A stretch of 64,000 nt of DNA from assembly GCF_017104965.1 (NCBI RefSeq), contig NZ_JAAGPR010000017.1, positions 115,064 to 179,063 of the forward strand, written 5' to 3'. The notes beneath the pieces are model-generated. The model made no database searches and was not told the origin of the DNA. It saw only the letters and a list, made by a program, of their open reading frames with translations. Position 1 is the stretch's first letter, and each line of letters begins with the position of its first letter. A program made the translations under genes and the position numbers. Origin of the DNA: Paraburkholderia sp. Ac-20340. Lineage in GTDB: Bacteria > Pseudomonadota > Gammaproteobacteria > Burkholderiales > Burkholderiaceae. Shown here one piece after another: positions 26,210 through 34,302 of the stretch.

Positions 26210-27096
26210 CCGCCGACCTCGCCAGCGCGTCCCCCGACGCCGACGAAGACCGCAGCGAAACGAGTTATCGCGTGCCGGGTCTGGAACGGGGGCTGCGCAT
26301 CCTGACCGAATTCTCGCCGCGCGAGCCGGTGCTCGACGCGCCCGAACTGTCGCGCCGCCTGGGCATTCCGCGCACCACGGTGTTCCGTCTGTTGCAGACG
26401 CTCGAATCGCTGGGCTTTCTGGAGCGCGCCGACCGCGACCGCAATTACCGTCTGGGCGTGGCCGTGCTGCGTCTGGGCTTCGAATATCTCAGCTCGCTGG
26501 AATTGACCGATCTGGGCCTGCCGCTGATCGAGTCGCTGCGCGACTCGACGGGACTGACCTCGCATATCGTGATTCGCGATGGCCGCGACATCGTCTTCGT
26601 GGCGAAGGCGCAGAGCCACGCACCGATTTTCAGCTCGGTGAAGGTGAACGTGGGCACGCGTCTGCCGGCGCACGCCACCACGCACGGCCAGGTGCTGATG
26701 GGCGATCTGACGCTCGACGATCTGCGCGCGCTGTACCCGGAACCGCAACTCGACCGCTATACGCCGTCCACGCCGGAAACGGTCGAAGAACTCTATATGC
26801 GTATTCGCGAAGACGCCGAACGCGGCTATGCCGTGAGCGAATCGTCTTTCGAGCGCGGCATTTCGGTGGTGTCGGCGCCGGTGCGCAACGACACGGGCCG
26901 CATCGCAGCCGTTGTGACCACAACGATTCCGCGACCGGGCATCGAATCGTCGCTGCTCGACGGCGGTCTGATCGACAAGGTGCGCCACGCGGCGGACGAA
27001 CTGTCGAAGCGCCTGAATTACCGGCCCGGCATGCACGCTGCAAATAGCGCGGCTGGCAAGAAAACGTCGTACATGAAGGCATTGGGGATCAAATGA
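26206..27096 (+). CDS. IclR-family transcriptional regulator, operon-internal
   Basis: IclR regulator, 296 residues, with the winged helix at about 20-80 (RVPGLERGLRILTEFSPREPVL, in form; APELSRRLGIPRTTVFRLLQTL) and complete effector domain. Closely similar to the protein at 19612-20571 through most of its length, including GTRLPAHAT.HGQVLMGDLTL. It lies inside the catabolic operon with four-base overlaps on both sides, so it is transcribed with the genes it probably controls. The natural operator candidate is the GTTCC palindrome at 22081. Confidence 0.92.
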   Translation: MTADLASASPDADEDRSETSYRVPGLERGLRILTEFSPREPVLDAPELSRRLGIPRTTVFRLLQTLESLGFLERADRDRNYRLGVAVLRLGFEYLSSLELTDLGLPLIESLRDSTGLTSHIVIRDGRDIVFVAKAQSHAPIFSSVKVNVGTRLPAHATTHGQVLMGDLTLDDLRALYPEPQLDRYTPSTPETVEELYMRIREDAERGYAVSESSFERGISVVSAPVRNDTGRIAAVVTTTIPRPGIESSLLDGGLIDKVRHAADELSKRLNYRPGMHAANSAAGKKTSYMKALGIK

Positions 27097-27911
27097 TTCA
27101 ACTCGATTTGACCGGCCAGGTTGCGGTGGTGACGGGCGGTTCGTCCGGCATCGGCCTCGCGACCGCCGAACTCTTTCTGCAGGCAGGCGCAAGCGTCGCG
27201 ATCTGCGGCCGCGACAGCGACCGCCTCGCGCGCGCCGAGCGCGAACTGCGCGAACGTTATCCGCAGGCGCAGTTGCTGGCCGCGCGCTGCGATGTGCTCG
27301 ACGCGAACGACGTCGCCGCTTTCGCGGGCGCCGTGGAGCAACGCTTCGGCCGCGCCGACATGCTGGTGAACAACGCCGGCCAGGGTCGCGTGTCCACCTT
27401 CGCCGATACCACCGACGAAGCCTGGCGCGAAGAGCTCGACCTCAAGTATTTCAGCATCATCCGCCCGACGCGCGCCTTTTTGCCGATGCTGCGTAGCACT
27501 GCAAAACAAGGGCAGAACGCCTCGATCGTCTGCGTGAATTCGCTGCTTGCACTGCAGCCCGAACCGCATATGGTCGCGACTTCGTCGGCGCGTGCCGGCG
27601 TGCTCAGCCTCATCAAGTCGCTCGCGGTGGAACTCTCGCCCGAGCAGATCCGCGTGAACTCGATCCTGATCGGCATCGTGGAGTCGGGCCAATGGCGCCG
27701 CCGCTACGAGAACGACGCTGCCGCCCAGGCCGCCGGCCAAAGCTGGCAGGAATGGACCGGCGAGCTTGCGCGCAAGAAGCATATTCCCCTGGGCCGTTTC
27801 GGCCGTCCCGAAGAGGCCGCCCAGGCACTGTTTTATCTGGCCACGTCCCTGTCGTCCTATACGACGGGCAGTCATATCGATGTATCTGGAGGCGTAGCAC
27901 GTCATGTCTAA
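27093..27911 (+). CDS. SDR-fold protein lacking the catalytic Tyr and Lys
   Basis: SDR-fold protein, 272 residues. The nucleotide-binding TGGSSGIG (about 15) and NNAGQG (about 91) are present and the C-terminus (TTGSHIDVSGGVARHV) is normal. Where the active site should read YxxxK, the chain has VATSSARAGV: aligned to YSASKAGV, Tyr is Thr and Lys is Arg. It may not be a normal dehydrogenase; it could use a different chemistry or be a structural partner. ATGA overlap with the upstream IclR gene, eight-base overlap with the ThDP enzyme gene. Confidence 0.85.
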   Translation: MIQLDLTGQVAVVTGGSSGIGLATAELFLQAGASVAICGRDSDRLARAERELRERYPQAQLLAARCDVLDANDVAAFAGAVEQRFGRADMLVNNAGQGRVSTFADTTDEAWREELDLKYFSIIRPTRAFLPMLRSTAKQGQNASIVCVNSLLALQPEPHMVATSSARAGVLSLIKSLAVELSPEQIRVNSILIGIVESGQWRRRYENDAAAQAAGQSWQEWTGELARKKHIPLGRFGRPEEAAQALFYLATSLSSYTTGSHIDVSGGVARHV

Positions 27912-29562
27912 GCAAACCACCGTCGGCGAACTGATCGCCGCCTTCCTCGAACAATGTGGAGTCCAAACCGCTTTCGGCGTGATTTCGATCCACAACATGC
28001 CGATTCTCGACGCCATCGGCGTGCGCGGCAAGATCCGCTATGTGGGCGCGCGCGGCGAAGCCGGCGCGCTCAACATGGCCGACGGCCTCGCGCGTGTTTC
28101 GGGCGGCCTGGGCGTGGCGTTCACGAGCACGGGCACGGCGGCGGGCAACGCTGCGGGCGCCATGGTCGAAGCCCTCACGGCAGGCACGGCGCTGCTGCAC
28201 ATCACCGGCCAGATCGAAACCGAATATCTCGATCAGGACCTCGCGTACATCCACGAAGCGCCGGATCAGCTGAGCATGCTCTCGTCGATTTCGAAGGCCG
28301 CGTACCGCGTGCGTTCGGTCGAAACCGCTTTGTCGACGATCCGCGAAGCCGTGCGCGTCGCGCAAACCGCGCCGAGCGGTCCCGTCAGCGTGGAAATCCC
28401 CATCGACATTCAGGCCGCGCTGACCGACTGGCCCGCCGATCTGGGCGCACCGCATCTGACCACGCTCACGCACGATGAAGCGCGCGTCGAACAACTGGCG
28501 AACGAACTCGCGAAGGCGAAGCGTCCGCTGCTGTGGCTGGGCGGCGGTACGCGTCACGCGCGTGCAGCGGTCGAGCGTCTGGTCGCGCTGGGCTTTGGCG
28601 TGGTGACGAGCGTGCAGGGCCGTGGTGTGCTGCCGGAAGATCATCCGGCCACGCTGGGCGCATTCAACGTGAGCCCGTCGGTCGAGCGCTTCTACAAGAC
28701 CTGCGACGCGATGCTGGTGGTGGGTTCGCGCCTGCGCGGCAACGAAACGCTCAAGTACAAGCTCGGTCTGCCGCAGCCGCTGTACCGCGTGGACGCCGAT
28801 GCGCTCGCCGATAACCGCGGCTATCGCAACGCGCTGTTCGTGCATGGCGACGCAGCGCGCGTGCTCGACGCACTCGCTACGCGCCTTGAAAACAAGCTTA
28901 AAGTCGATCCGCAATTCGCCGCCGATCTGGCTGCTGCACGCGACACGGCTGTCGAAGAAACGGCCAAGGGTCTCGGCCCGTATCGCCGCCTCGTGGAAGC
29001 GCTGCAGCGCAGCGTGGGCCGCGATTACAACTGGGTGCGCGACGTCACGATCTCGAACAGCACGTGGGGCAACCGCCTGCTGAAGATCTTCACGCCGCGC
29101 GCGGGCGTGCACGCACTGGGCGGCGGTATCGGCCAGGGCATGCAGATGGCGATTGGCGCGGCTCTCGCGAATGCGGCGGCCAAGACCGTGTGTCTGGTCG
29201 GCGACGGCGGCCTGATGGTCAACGTCGGCGAACTCGCCACGGCCGTGCAGGAAAAGGCCAATGTCATGATCGTGCTGATGAACGACCAGTGCTATGGCGT
29301 GATCCGCAACATTCAGGACGCCCAGTACGGCGGCCGCCGCATGTTCGTCGATCTGCACCAGCCGGAGTTCTCGCAGTTCTGCGCGAGCCTGGGCCTCAAG
29401 CACTATCGCCTGTCCTCGCTCGACAACGCCGATGCGGTGATCAGCGAAGGCATCGCCTACGACGGCCCGGTGCTGCTCGAAGTCGACATGAAGGCCGTGG
29501 GCAGCTTCGAAGCCGTGTTCGCCGGCCCGCCGGTGCGTAAAGAGGAGCCGGAACATGCCTAA
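27904..29562 (+). CDS. Thiamine-diphosphate-dependent enzyme
   Basis: ThDP enzyme of the acetolactate synthase/decarboxylase superfamily, 552 residues. The N-terminal PYR domain has the activating Glu in GARGEAGALNMADG (about 52), a central Rossmann domain follows, and the PP domain has GDGGLMVNVGELATA with downstream MNDQCYG for Mg-ThDP (about 433-465). No FAD-specific features. In this operon it may decarboxylate or ligate a 2-oxo acid formed after ring cleavage. GGAGG lies before ATG 27904, which overlaps the previous gene. Substrate unknown. Confidence 0.88.
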   Translation: MSKQTTVGELIAAFLEQCGVQTAFGVISIHNMPILDAIGVRGKIRYVGARGEAGALNMADGLARVSGGLGVAFTSTGTAAGNAAGAMVEALTAGTALLHITGQIETEYLDQDLAYIHEAPDQLSMLSSISKAAYRVRSVETALSTIREAVRVAQTAPSGPVSVEIPIDIQAALTDWPADLGAPHLTTLTHDEARVEQLANELAKAKRPLLWLGGGTRHARAAVERLVALGFGVVTSVQGRGVLPEDHPATLGAFNVSPSVERFYKTCDAMLVVGSRLRGNETLKYKLGLPQPLYRVDADALADNRGYRNALFVHGDAARVLDALATRLENKLKVDPQFAADLAAARDTAVEETAKGLGPYRRLVEALQRSVGRDYNWVRDVTISNSTWGNRLLKIFTPRAGVHALGGGIGQGMQMAIGAALANAAAKTVCLVGDGGLMVNVGELATAVQEKANVMIVLMNDQCYGVIRNIQDAQYGGRRMFVDLHQPEFSQFCASLGLKHYRLSSLDNADAVISEGIAYDGPVLLEVDMKAVGSFEAVFAGPPVRKEEPEHA

Positions 29563-30382
29563 TGCGGTCCTCGCGCAGCACGCGCCCATCGACATCGCCA
29601 TGATCGGCTTCGGCGCGATCGGCCAGACGGTGTATCGCGCGGTCGCCGCCGACCCGCTCGTGCACGTCTCGCATGTGATCGTGCCCGAGCATCACGCCGA
29701 CGAGGTGCGCAAGCAGGTCGACGGTTCGGTGGAAGTGGTGTCGTCCGTGAGCCTGCTGTCGTCGAAGCCGCAATTCGCGCTGGAATGCGCGGGTCACGCG
29801 GCGCTCGTCGATCACGTCGTCCCGCTGCTGCAAAGCGGCACGGATTGCGCGGTGGCATCGATCGGCGCGCTGTCTGACGTCGATCTGCTCGAACGTCTGT
29901 CGCTTGCCGCCGATGAAGGCGACGCCACGCTCACGCTGCTTTCGGGTGCGATCGGCGGTATCGACGCGCTGTCGGCAGCGAAGCTCGGCGGGCTCGACGA
30001 AGTGCTGTACACGGGCCGCAAGCCGCCGCTGGGCTGGCTGGATACGCCCGCGGAAAAGGTCTGCGATCTGCGCACGCTCACGAAAGAGCAGGTGATTTTC
30101 GAAGGCAGCGCACGCGAAGCGGCGCGTCTGTTTCCGAAGAACGCGAACGTGGCGGCGACGATTGCACTCGCGGGCCTCGGCCTCGATCAGACCACGGTGC
30201 GCCTGATTGCCGATCCGGCTGTCGAGCGCAATGTGCACCGGATCGTGGCGCGCGGCGTGTTCGGCGAAATGTCGCTGGAAATGAGCGGCAAACCGCTGCC
30301 CGATAACCCGAAGACCTCGGCGCTCACCGCGTATAGCGCGATTCGTGCGCTGCGTAACCGGGCGGCGCGCTGCGTGATCTGA
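29555..30382 (+). CDS. Aspartate dehydrogenase-like enzyme
   Basis: NAD(P)-dependent dehydrogenase of the NadX/aspartate dehydrogenase family, 275 residues. GFGAIGQTV (about 18-26) is the nucleotide loop, with IGALSD, SGAIGGIDAL and FPKNANVAATIALAG typical of the family. NadX oxidises L-aspartate to iminoaspartate for NAD synthesis, but no nadA or nadC is nearby; the operon is aromatic. It may act on another amino or imino acid. GAGGAGCC precedes ATG 29555, which overlaps the ThDP gene by eight bases. Confidence 0.87.
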   Translation: MPNAVLAQHAPIDIAMIGFGAIGQTVYRAVAADPLVHVSHVIVPEHHADEVRKQVDGSVEVVSSVSLLSSKPQFALECAGHAALVDHVVPLLQSGTDCAVASIGALSDVDLLERLSLAADEGDATLTLLSGAIGGIDALSAAKLGGLDEVLYTGRKPPLGWLDTPAEKVCDLRTLTKEQVIFEGSAREAARLFPKNANVAATIALAGLGLDQTTVRLIADPAVERNVHRIVARGVFGEMSLEMSGKPLPDNPKTSALTAYSAIRALRNRAARCVI

Positions 30383-30457
30383 CGCTTGATCCGCTGATTC
30401 CGCGTGTTCGATGTTTTAAAAGCGGCTTAAAACAGGTGTTTTTTGTCGTGATGAAAT

Positions 30458-30486
30458 GCGATGCGTGTGCTGAAGCACCGCATCGC
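30458..30486. promoter_or_regulatory. Strong hairpin upstream of the aldehyde dehydrogenase
   Basis: GCGATGCG (30458-30465) pairs with CGCATCGC (30479-30486), with inner TGCT/AGCA and a GA loop. It lies in the only sizeable gap (132 bp) of the operon, 28 bp before the next ATG. No T-run follows. It may protect or cut the mRNA, or be an operator; preceded by an AT-rich stretch that could hold an internal promoter. Confidence 0.4.
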
Positions 30487-30514
30487 TGGCACTAGCAACA
30501 GAGAGACCTCTGAT

Positions 30515-32008
30515 ATGACTCCCTTCGATACGAGCCTCGTCCCGAACGGCGATATTTTGATCGGCGGCGAATGGCGCCAGGGCCGCGCCGCGCCTTTCGC
30601 GAGCCTTTATCCGGCTGACCAGTCGCTCAACATGGAGGTCTCGACGGCGAGCGCCGAAGACGCCGCCGAAGCGGTGGAAAAAGCGTACGCGGCATGGAAG
30701 CACGGCGAATGGGCCACGATGAAGCCGCATCTGCGCGCGCTCGTGCTGTATCGCATCGCCGATCTCATCATGCAGCGTCACGAAGCGCTCGCGCAATTGC
30801 AGCGCCGCGACAACGGCAAGCCGATCAAGGAAACGCGCGTGCTGGTGGCGAGCGCCGCCAATACGTTCCGTTATTTCGCGGCCTGCCTCGAAACGATGGA
30901 TGAAGAAGTCACGCCTTCGCGCGGCGACTATCTGACGATGAGCGTGTACGAACCGATTGGTGTGATCGCGGCCATTACGCCGTGGAATTCGCCGATCGCA
31001 TCGGACGCGCAGAAGCTGGCGCCCGCACTCGCAGCCGGCAACGCCGTCGTGCTCAAACCCGCTGAAGTCACGCCGCTGATTTCGCTTGCACTCGCACGCA
31101 TCTGCGAAGAAGCGGGCGTGCCCAAGGGCATCGTGAGCGTGCTGCCGGGCAAGGGTTCGGTGATCGGCGATGTGCTGGTGCGTCATCCGCTCGTGAAGAA
31201 AGTGTCCTTTACGGGCGGCACGGAAGTCGGTCGCGGCATCGCCCGTATTGCAGCGGACAAACTCATGCCGGTGTCGCTCGAACTGGGCGGCAAGTCGCCG
31301 ACCATGGTGTTCGAAGACGCCGATATCGACCACGCGGTCAACGGCGTGCTCTACGGCATTTTCAGTTCGTCGGGCGAAGCGTGCATCGCCGGTTCGCGCC
31401 TTTTCGTGCAGCGCTCGATTTACGACGCGTTCATGAAGCGCCTCGTGGAAGGCGCGCGCAAACTGCGCGTGGGCGATCCTTCGAGCGAAAACACGCAGAT
31501 GGGTCCGCTCATCACCGCGAAGCATCGCGAATCGGTCGAGCGCTATGTGGCGATCGGTCTCGAGGAAGGCGGCCGCCTGTTGTGCGGCGGCGAGCGTCCG
31601 GTGGGCGACAAGCGTGAAGACGGCTTCTTCTATCAGCCGACCATTCTCGAAGGTTTGAAGAACAGCGCGCGTATCTGCCAGGAAGAGATCTTCGGGCCGG
31701 TGCTGGTGGCGATGCCTTTCGACGATGAAGCCGCGCTGATCGAAGAAGCCAACGACAGCGTGTTCGGTCTCGCTGCCGGCATCTGGACGCGCGACTACAA
31801 GCGCGCCTGGCGCGTGGCGCGCAAACTGGACGCAGGCACGGTCTGGATCAATACGTACAAGCTGTTCTCGATCTCCACGCCGTTCTCCGGCTGGAAGGAA
31901 AGCGGGATGGGCCGCGAGAAAGGCCGGCTTGGCATTCGCGAATACATGCAGCAAAAGAGCCTTTACTGGGGCTTGAACGACGCGCCGCTGCCCTGGGCAA
32001 ACGCCTGA
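30515..32008 (+). CDS. NAD(P)-dependent aldehyde dehydrogenase
   Basis: Aldehyde dehydrogenase superfamily, 497 residues. Asn in TPWNSP (about 158), FTGGTEVG, Glu in LELGGKSP (about 256) and the catalytic Cys in SSSGEACIAGSR (about 290) are intact, as is the C-terminal PFSGWKESGMGREKG. Members of this group oxidise semialdehydes or betaine-type aldehydes. In a meta-cleavage operon it would oxidise a hydroxymuconic-type semialdehyde or a decarboxylation product of the ThDP enzyme. Start ATG 30515 after a GAGAGACC. Confidence 0.92.
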   Translation: MTPFDTSLVPNGDILIGGEWRQGRAAPFASLYPADQSLNMEVSTASAEDAAEAVEKAYAAWKHGEWATMKPHLRALVLYRIADLIMQRHEALAQLQRRDNGKPIKETRVLVASAANTFRYFAACLETMDEEVTPSRGDYLTMSVYEPIGVIAAITPWNSPIASDAQKLAPALAAGNAVVLKPAEVTPLISLALARICEEAGVPKGIVSVLPGKGSVIGDVLVRHPLVKKVSFTGGTEVGRGIARIAADKLMPVSLELGGKSPTMVFEDADIDHAVNGVLYGIFSSSGEACIAGSRLFVQRSIYDAFMKRLVEGARKLRVGDPSSENTQMGPLITAKHRESVERYVAIGLEEGGRLLCGGERPVGDKREDGFFYQPTILEGLKNSARICQEEIFGPVLVAMPFDDEAALIEEANDSVFGLAAGIWTRDYKRAWRVARKLDAGTVWINTYKLFSISTPFSGWKESGMGREKGRLGIREYMQQKSLYWGLNDAPLPWANA

Positions 32009-32032
32009 ACGCACGCGCACGGAGCAATAGAT

Positions 32033-32995
32033 ATGACGATTCTCGGCATCGAACAGATTACTTACGGCGTGACCGACCTTGAAACCTGCCGCCGCTTTTT
32101 CGCGGATTGGGGTTTGAAGGAAACCGCGCACGACGAAACGCGCGCACGCTTCGAAACGCTCAACGGCTGCACGGTGCTGGCCGTCGATGCGAACGATGCG
32201 TCGCTGCCCGCCGCTTTCGAAGCCGGCCCGACGCTGCGCGAAGTGACGTGGGGCGTGGCGACGCGCGAAGAAGTGGACGCGCTGCGCGAGCGCCTCAAAG
32301 GTCAGCCCGGTTATTACAGCGACGACAACGGCGTGGGTTGTTTCGACCCGGCCGGCATGGCGATTCGCATCGAAGTCACGCGCAAGCGCGACGTGGACGT
32401 GCAGGGCTCGCCGTCGAACGTGTGGGGCCAGACGCTGCGCGTCGATACGCCTTCGCCGATCTACGATCGCGCCGAGCCGGTGGAAGTGGGCCACGTGGTG
32501 TTCTTCACCAACTGCCTCGCCGAACAGGAAGCGTTCTATCACGAACTGCTGGGCTTCGAGACCTCGGACCGTTACCCGAATCGCGGCGCCTTCATGCGCT
32601 GCGCGCCGCACGGCGGCCACCACGATCTGTTCCTGCTCGCGCTGCCCGACGGCAAGAAGGGCCTGAATCACGTGGCGTTCACGGTGCGCGACATTCACGA
32701 AGTATTCGGCGGCGGCCTGCATATCAGCCGTTGCGGCTGGACCACGCAGCTCGGTCCGGGCCGTCACCCGGTTTCGTCGGCGTACTTCTGGTACTTCAAG
32801 AATCCGGCGGGCGGTCTGATCGAGTATTACGCCGACGAAGATATGCTCACGCCCGAATGGCAGCCGCGTGACTTCGAACCGGGTCCGACCGTGTTTGCGG
32901 AATGGGCTATCGATGGCGGTCTGGACGGCAATACGCGTCGCCAGAAAAACGCCGAAGCGCCGAAGGGCAAGTTCATGACGGAGCGTAAATCATGA
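32033..32995 (+). CDS. VOC-family extradiol dioxygenase-like protein
   Basis: Two-domain vicinal-oxygen-chelate protein, 320 residues, the architecture of type I extradiol dioxygenases. Possible iron ligands are in the second module: VGHVVFF (His, about 155), LNHVAFTV (His, about 218) and GGLIEYYADED (Glu, about 268). The usual C-terminal His/Tyr region is present as PVSSAYFWYF. It would cleave the catechol made upstream by the Rieske system. The substrate group is not clear. ACGGAG before ATG 32033; its TGA overlaps the reductase ATG. Confidence 0.87.
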   Translation: MTILGIEQITYGVTDLETCRRFFADWGLKETAHDETRARFETLNGCTVLAVDANDASLPAAFEAGPTLREVTWGVATREEVDALRERLKGQPGYYSDDNGVGCFDPAGMAIRIEVTRKRDVDVQGSPSNVWGQTLRVDTPSPIYDRAEPVEVGHVVFFTNCLAEQEAFYHELLGFETSDRYPNRGAFMRCAPHGGHHDLFLLALPDGKKGLNHVAFTVRDIHEVFGGGLHISRCGWTTQLGPGRHPVSSAYFWYFKNPAGGLIEYYADEDMLTPEWQPRDFEPGPTVFAEWAIDGGLDGNTRRQKNAEAPKGKFMTERKS

Positions 32996-34239
32996 GCGAA
33001 TCGATTCAAGCCGATGCGGCCGACGCAGTCGATACGCCGCGTACGGTCGTCGTGATCGGTGGCGGCCAGGCTGCAGGATGGGTCGTCAAGACGCTGCGCC
33101 AGGAAGGCTTTGCCGGCCGCCTCGTGATGATCGCCGACGAAACGCATCTGCCTTATGAGCGCCCGCCGCTTTCGAAGGCCGTGCTCGCAGGCGAAGCCGA
33201 TATCGAAACCGTGCGCATTGCGAAGCCCGACGAATTCGCCGCGCTGAATGTCGAAGCCTGGCAGCCCGATAGCGCAACCGCGATCGATCGCGCGAATCGC
33301 ATCGTCACCACGCGCTCGGGCCGCGAACTGAAGTACGACCGCCTCGTGATCGCCACCGGCGGCGCGGCGCGCAAGCTGCCCGCAAGCGTGGCGAAGAGCG
33401 CGCACGTGACCTATCTGCGCACGCTCGACGAAGCGATGGCACTGGGCGAACGCCTGCGCCGCAGCCAGCGCGTGCTGGTGGTGGGCGGCGGCTGGATCGG
33501 CCTCGAAGTGGCGGCGACGGCGCGCAAGCTCGGCGTCGAAGCGACGGTGATCGAAGGCGCGCCGCGTCTGTGCGCGCGCTCGCTGCCGGATGAAGTTTCG
33601 CAGTTCCTGCTCGACTTGCATCGCGCCAATGGTGTGGATATCCGCCTGAATGCGCAGCTCGTTTCGCTCGACGATCACGGCGATGGCGTGCGCGCGACCT
33701 TCGCGGACGGCAGCGCGCTCGACGCGGATTTCGCGGTCGCCGGCATCGGTCTCGCGCCGCATACGGCGATTGCCGAGGCAGCGGGCATCGAGGTGCAGGA
33801 CGGCATCGTGGTCGACGAATTCGGACAAACTTCGGATTCCGATATTTTTGCGTGCGGCGACGTGGCGAATCATCCGAACGCGTGGCTCAAGCGCCGCGTG
33901 CGTCTGGAGTCGTGGGCGAACGCGCAGAACCAGGCGATTGCCGCTGCGAAGGCCGTGCTCGGCGTGAAGACGCCGTACGCGGAGATTCCGTGGTTCTGGT
34001 CCGATCAATACGACGTGAACCTGCAGATTCTCGGTGAGATTCCGGCAGGCGCCACGCCCGCATTGCGCGGCAGTCTCGAAGAAAAGCGCGCGACGCTCTT
34101 CTTCGTGGAGAACGGGCATCTTCGTGGCGTGATCGCCATTAATTCCGCGCGCGATCTGAAGCTCGCGCGCAAATGGATGAACCAGGGCCGCGCAGTCGAT
34201 CTCGCGGCACTCGTCGATACCAGCAAAGCGCTTGCTTAG
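32992..34239 (+). CDS. FAD-dependent ferredoxin reductase
   Basis: NAD(P)H:ferredoxin reductase of the BphA4/rubredoxin reductase type, 415 residues. FAD-binding GGGQAAGWV (about 21), YERPPLSK, a second Rossmann GGGWIGLEVA (about 164) for NAD(P)H, and ACGDVANHP (about 285). The C-terminal EIPWFWSDQYDVNLQILGE is a signature of reductases for Rieske ferredoxins. It completes a three-component oxygenase with the ferredoxin and large subunit at the other end of the operon, an unusual distance of about 9 kb. Confidence 0.92.
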   Translation: MSESIQADAADAVDTPRTVVVIGGGQAAGWVVKTLRQEGFAGRLVMIADETHLPYERPPLSKAVLAGEADIETVRIAKPDEFAALNVEAWQPDSATAIDRANRIVTTRSGRELKYDRLVIATGGAARKLPASVAKSAHVTYLRTLDEAMALGERLRRSQRVLVVGGGWIGLEVAATARKLGVEATVIEGAPRLCARSLPDEVSQFLLDLHRANGVDIRLNAQLVSLDDHGDGVRATFADGSALDADFAVAGIGLAPHTAIAEAAGIEVQDGIVVDEFGQTSDSDIFACGDVANHPNAWLKRRVRLESWANAQNQAIAAAKAVLGVKTPYAEIPWFWSDQYDVNLQILGEIPAGATPALRGSLEEKRATLFFVENGHLRGVIAINSARDLKLARKWMNQGRAVDLAALVDTSKALA

Positions 34240-34257
34240 CGCGCATTTACGCGACAT

Positions 34258-34282
34258 TCCGCATTGTGCGGACATGCGGACA
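34258..34282. promoter_or_regulatory. Inverted and direct repeats before the MFS gene
   Basis: TCCGCA-TTG-TGCGGA (34258-34272) is a perfect inverted repeat, and TGCGGACA is repeated in tandem at 34267-34274 and 34275-34282. They lie 20 bp before the MFS start in a 63-bp gap. A regulator site is possible. Confidence 0.35.
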
Positions 34283-34302
34283 TACGGGACGGGACCACAG
34301 GC

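Noticed and set aside
29555..30382. NadX as part of NAD biosynthesis
   Set aside because: No nadA or nadC nearby; the gene is coupled to an aromatic catabolic operon.
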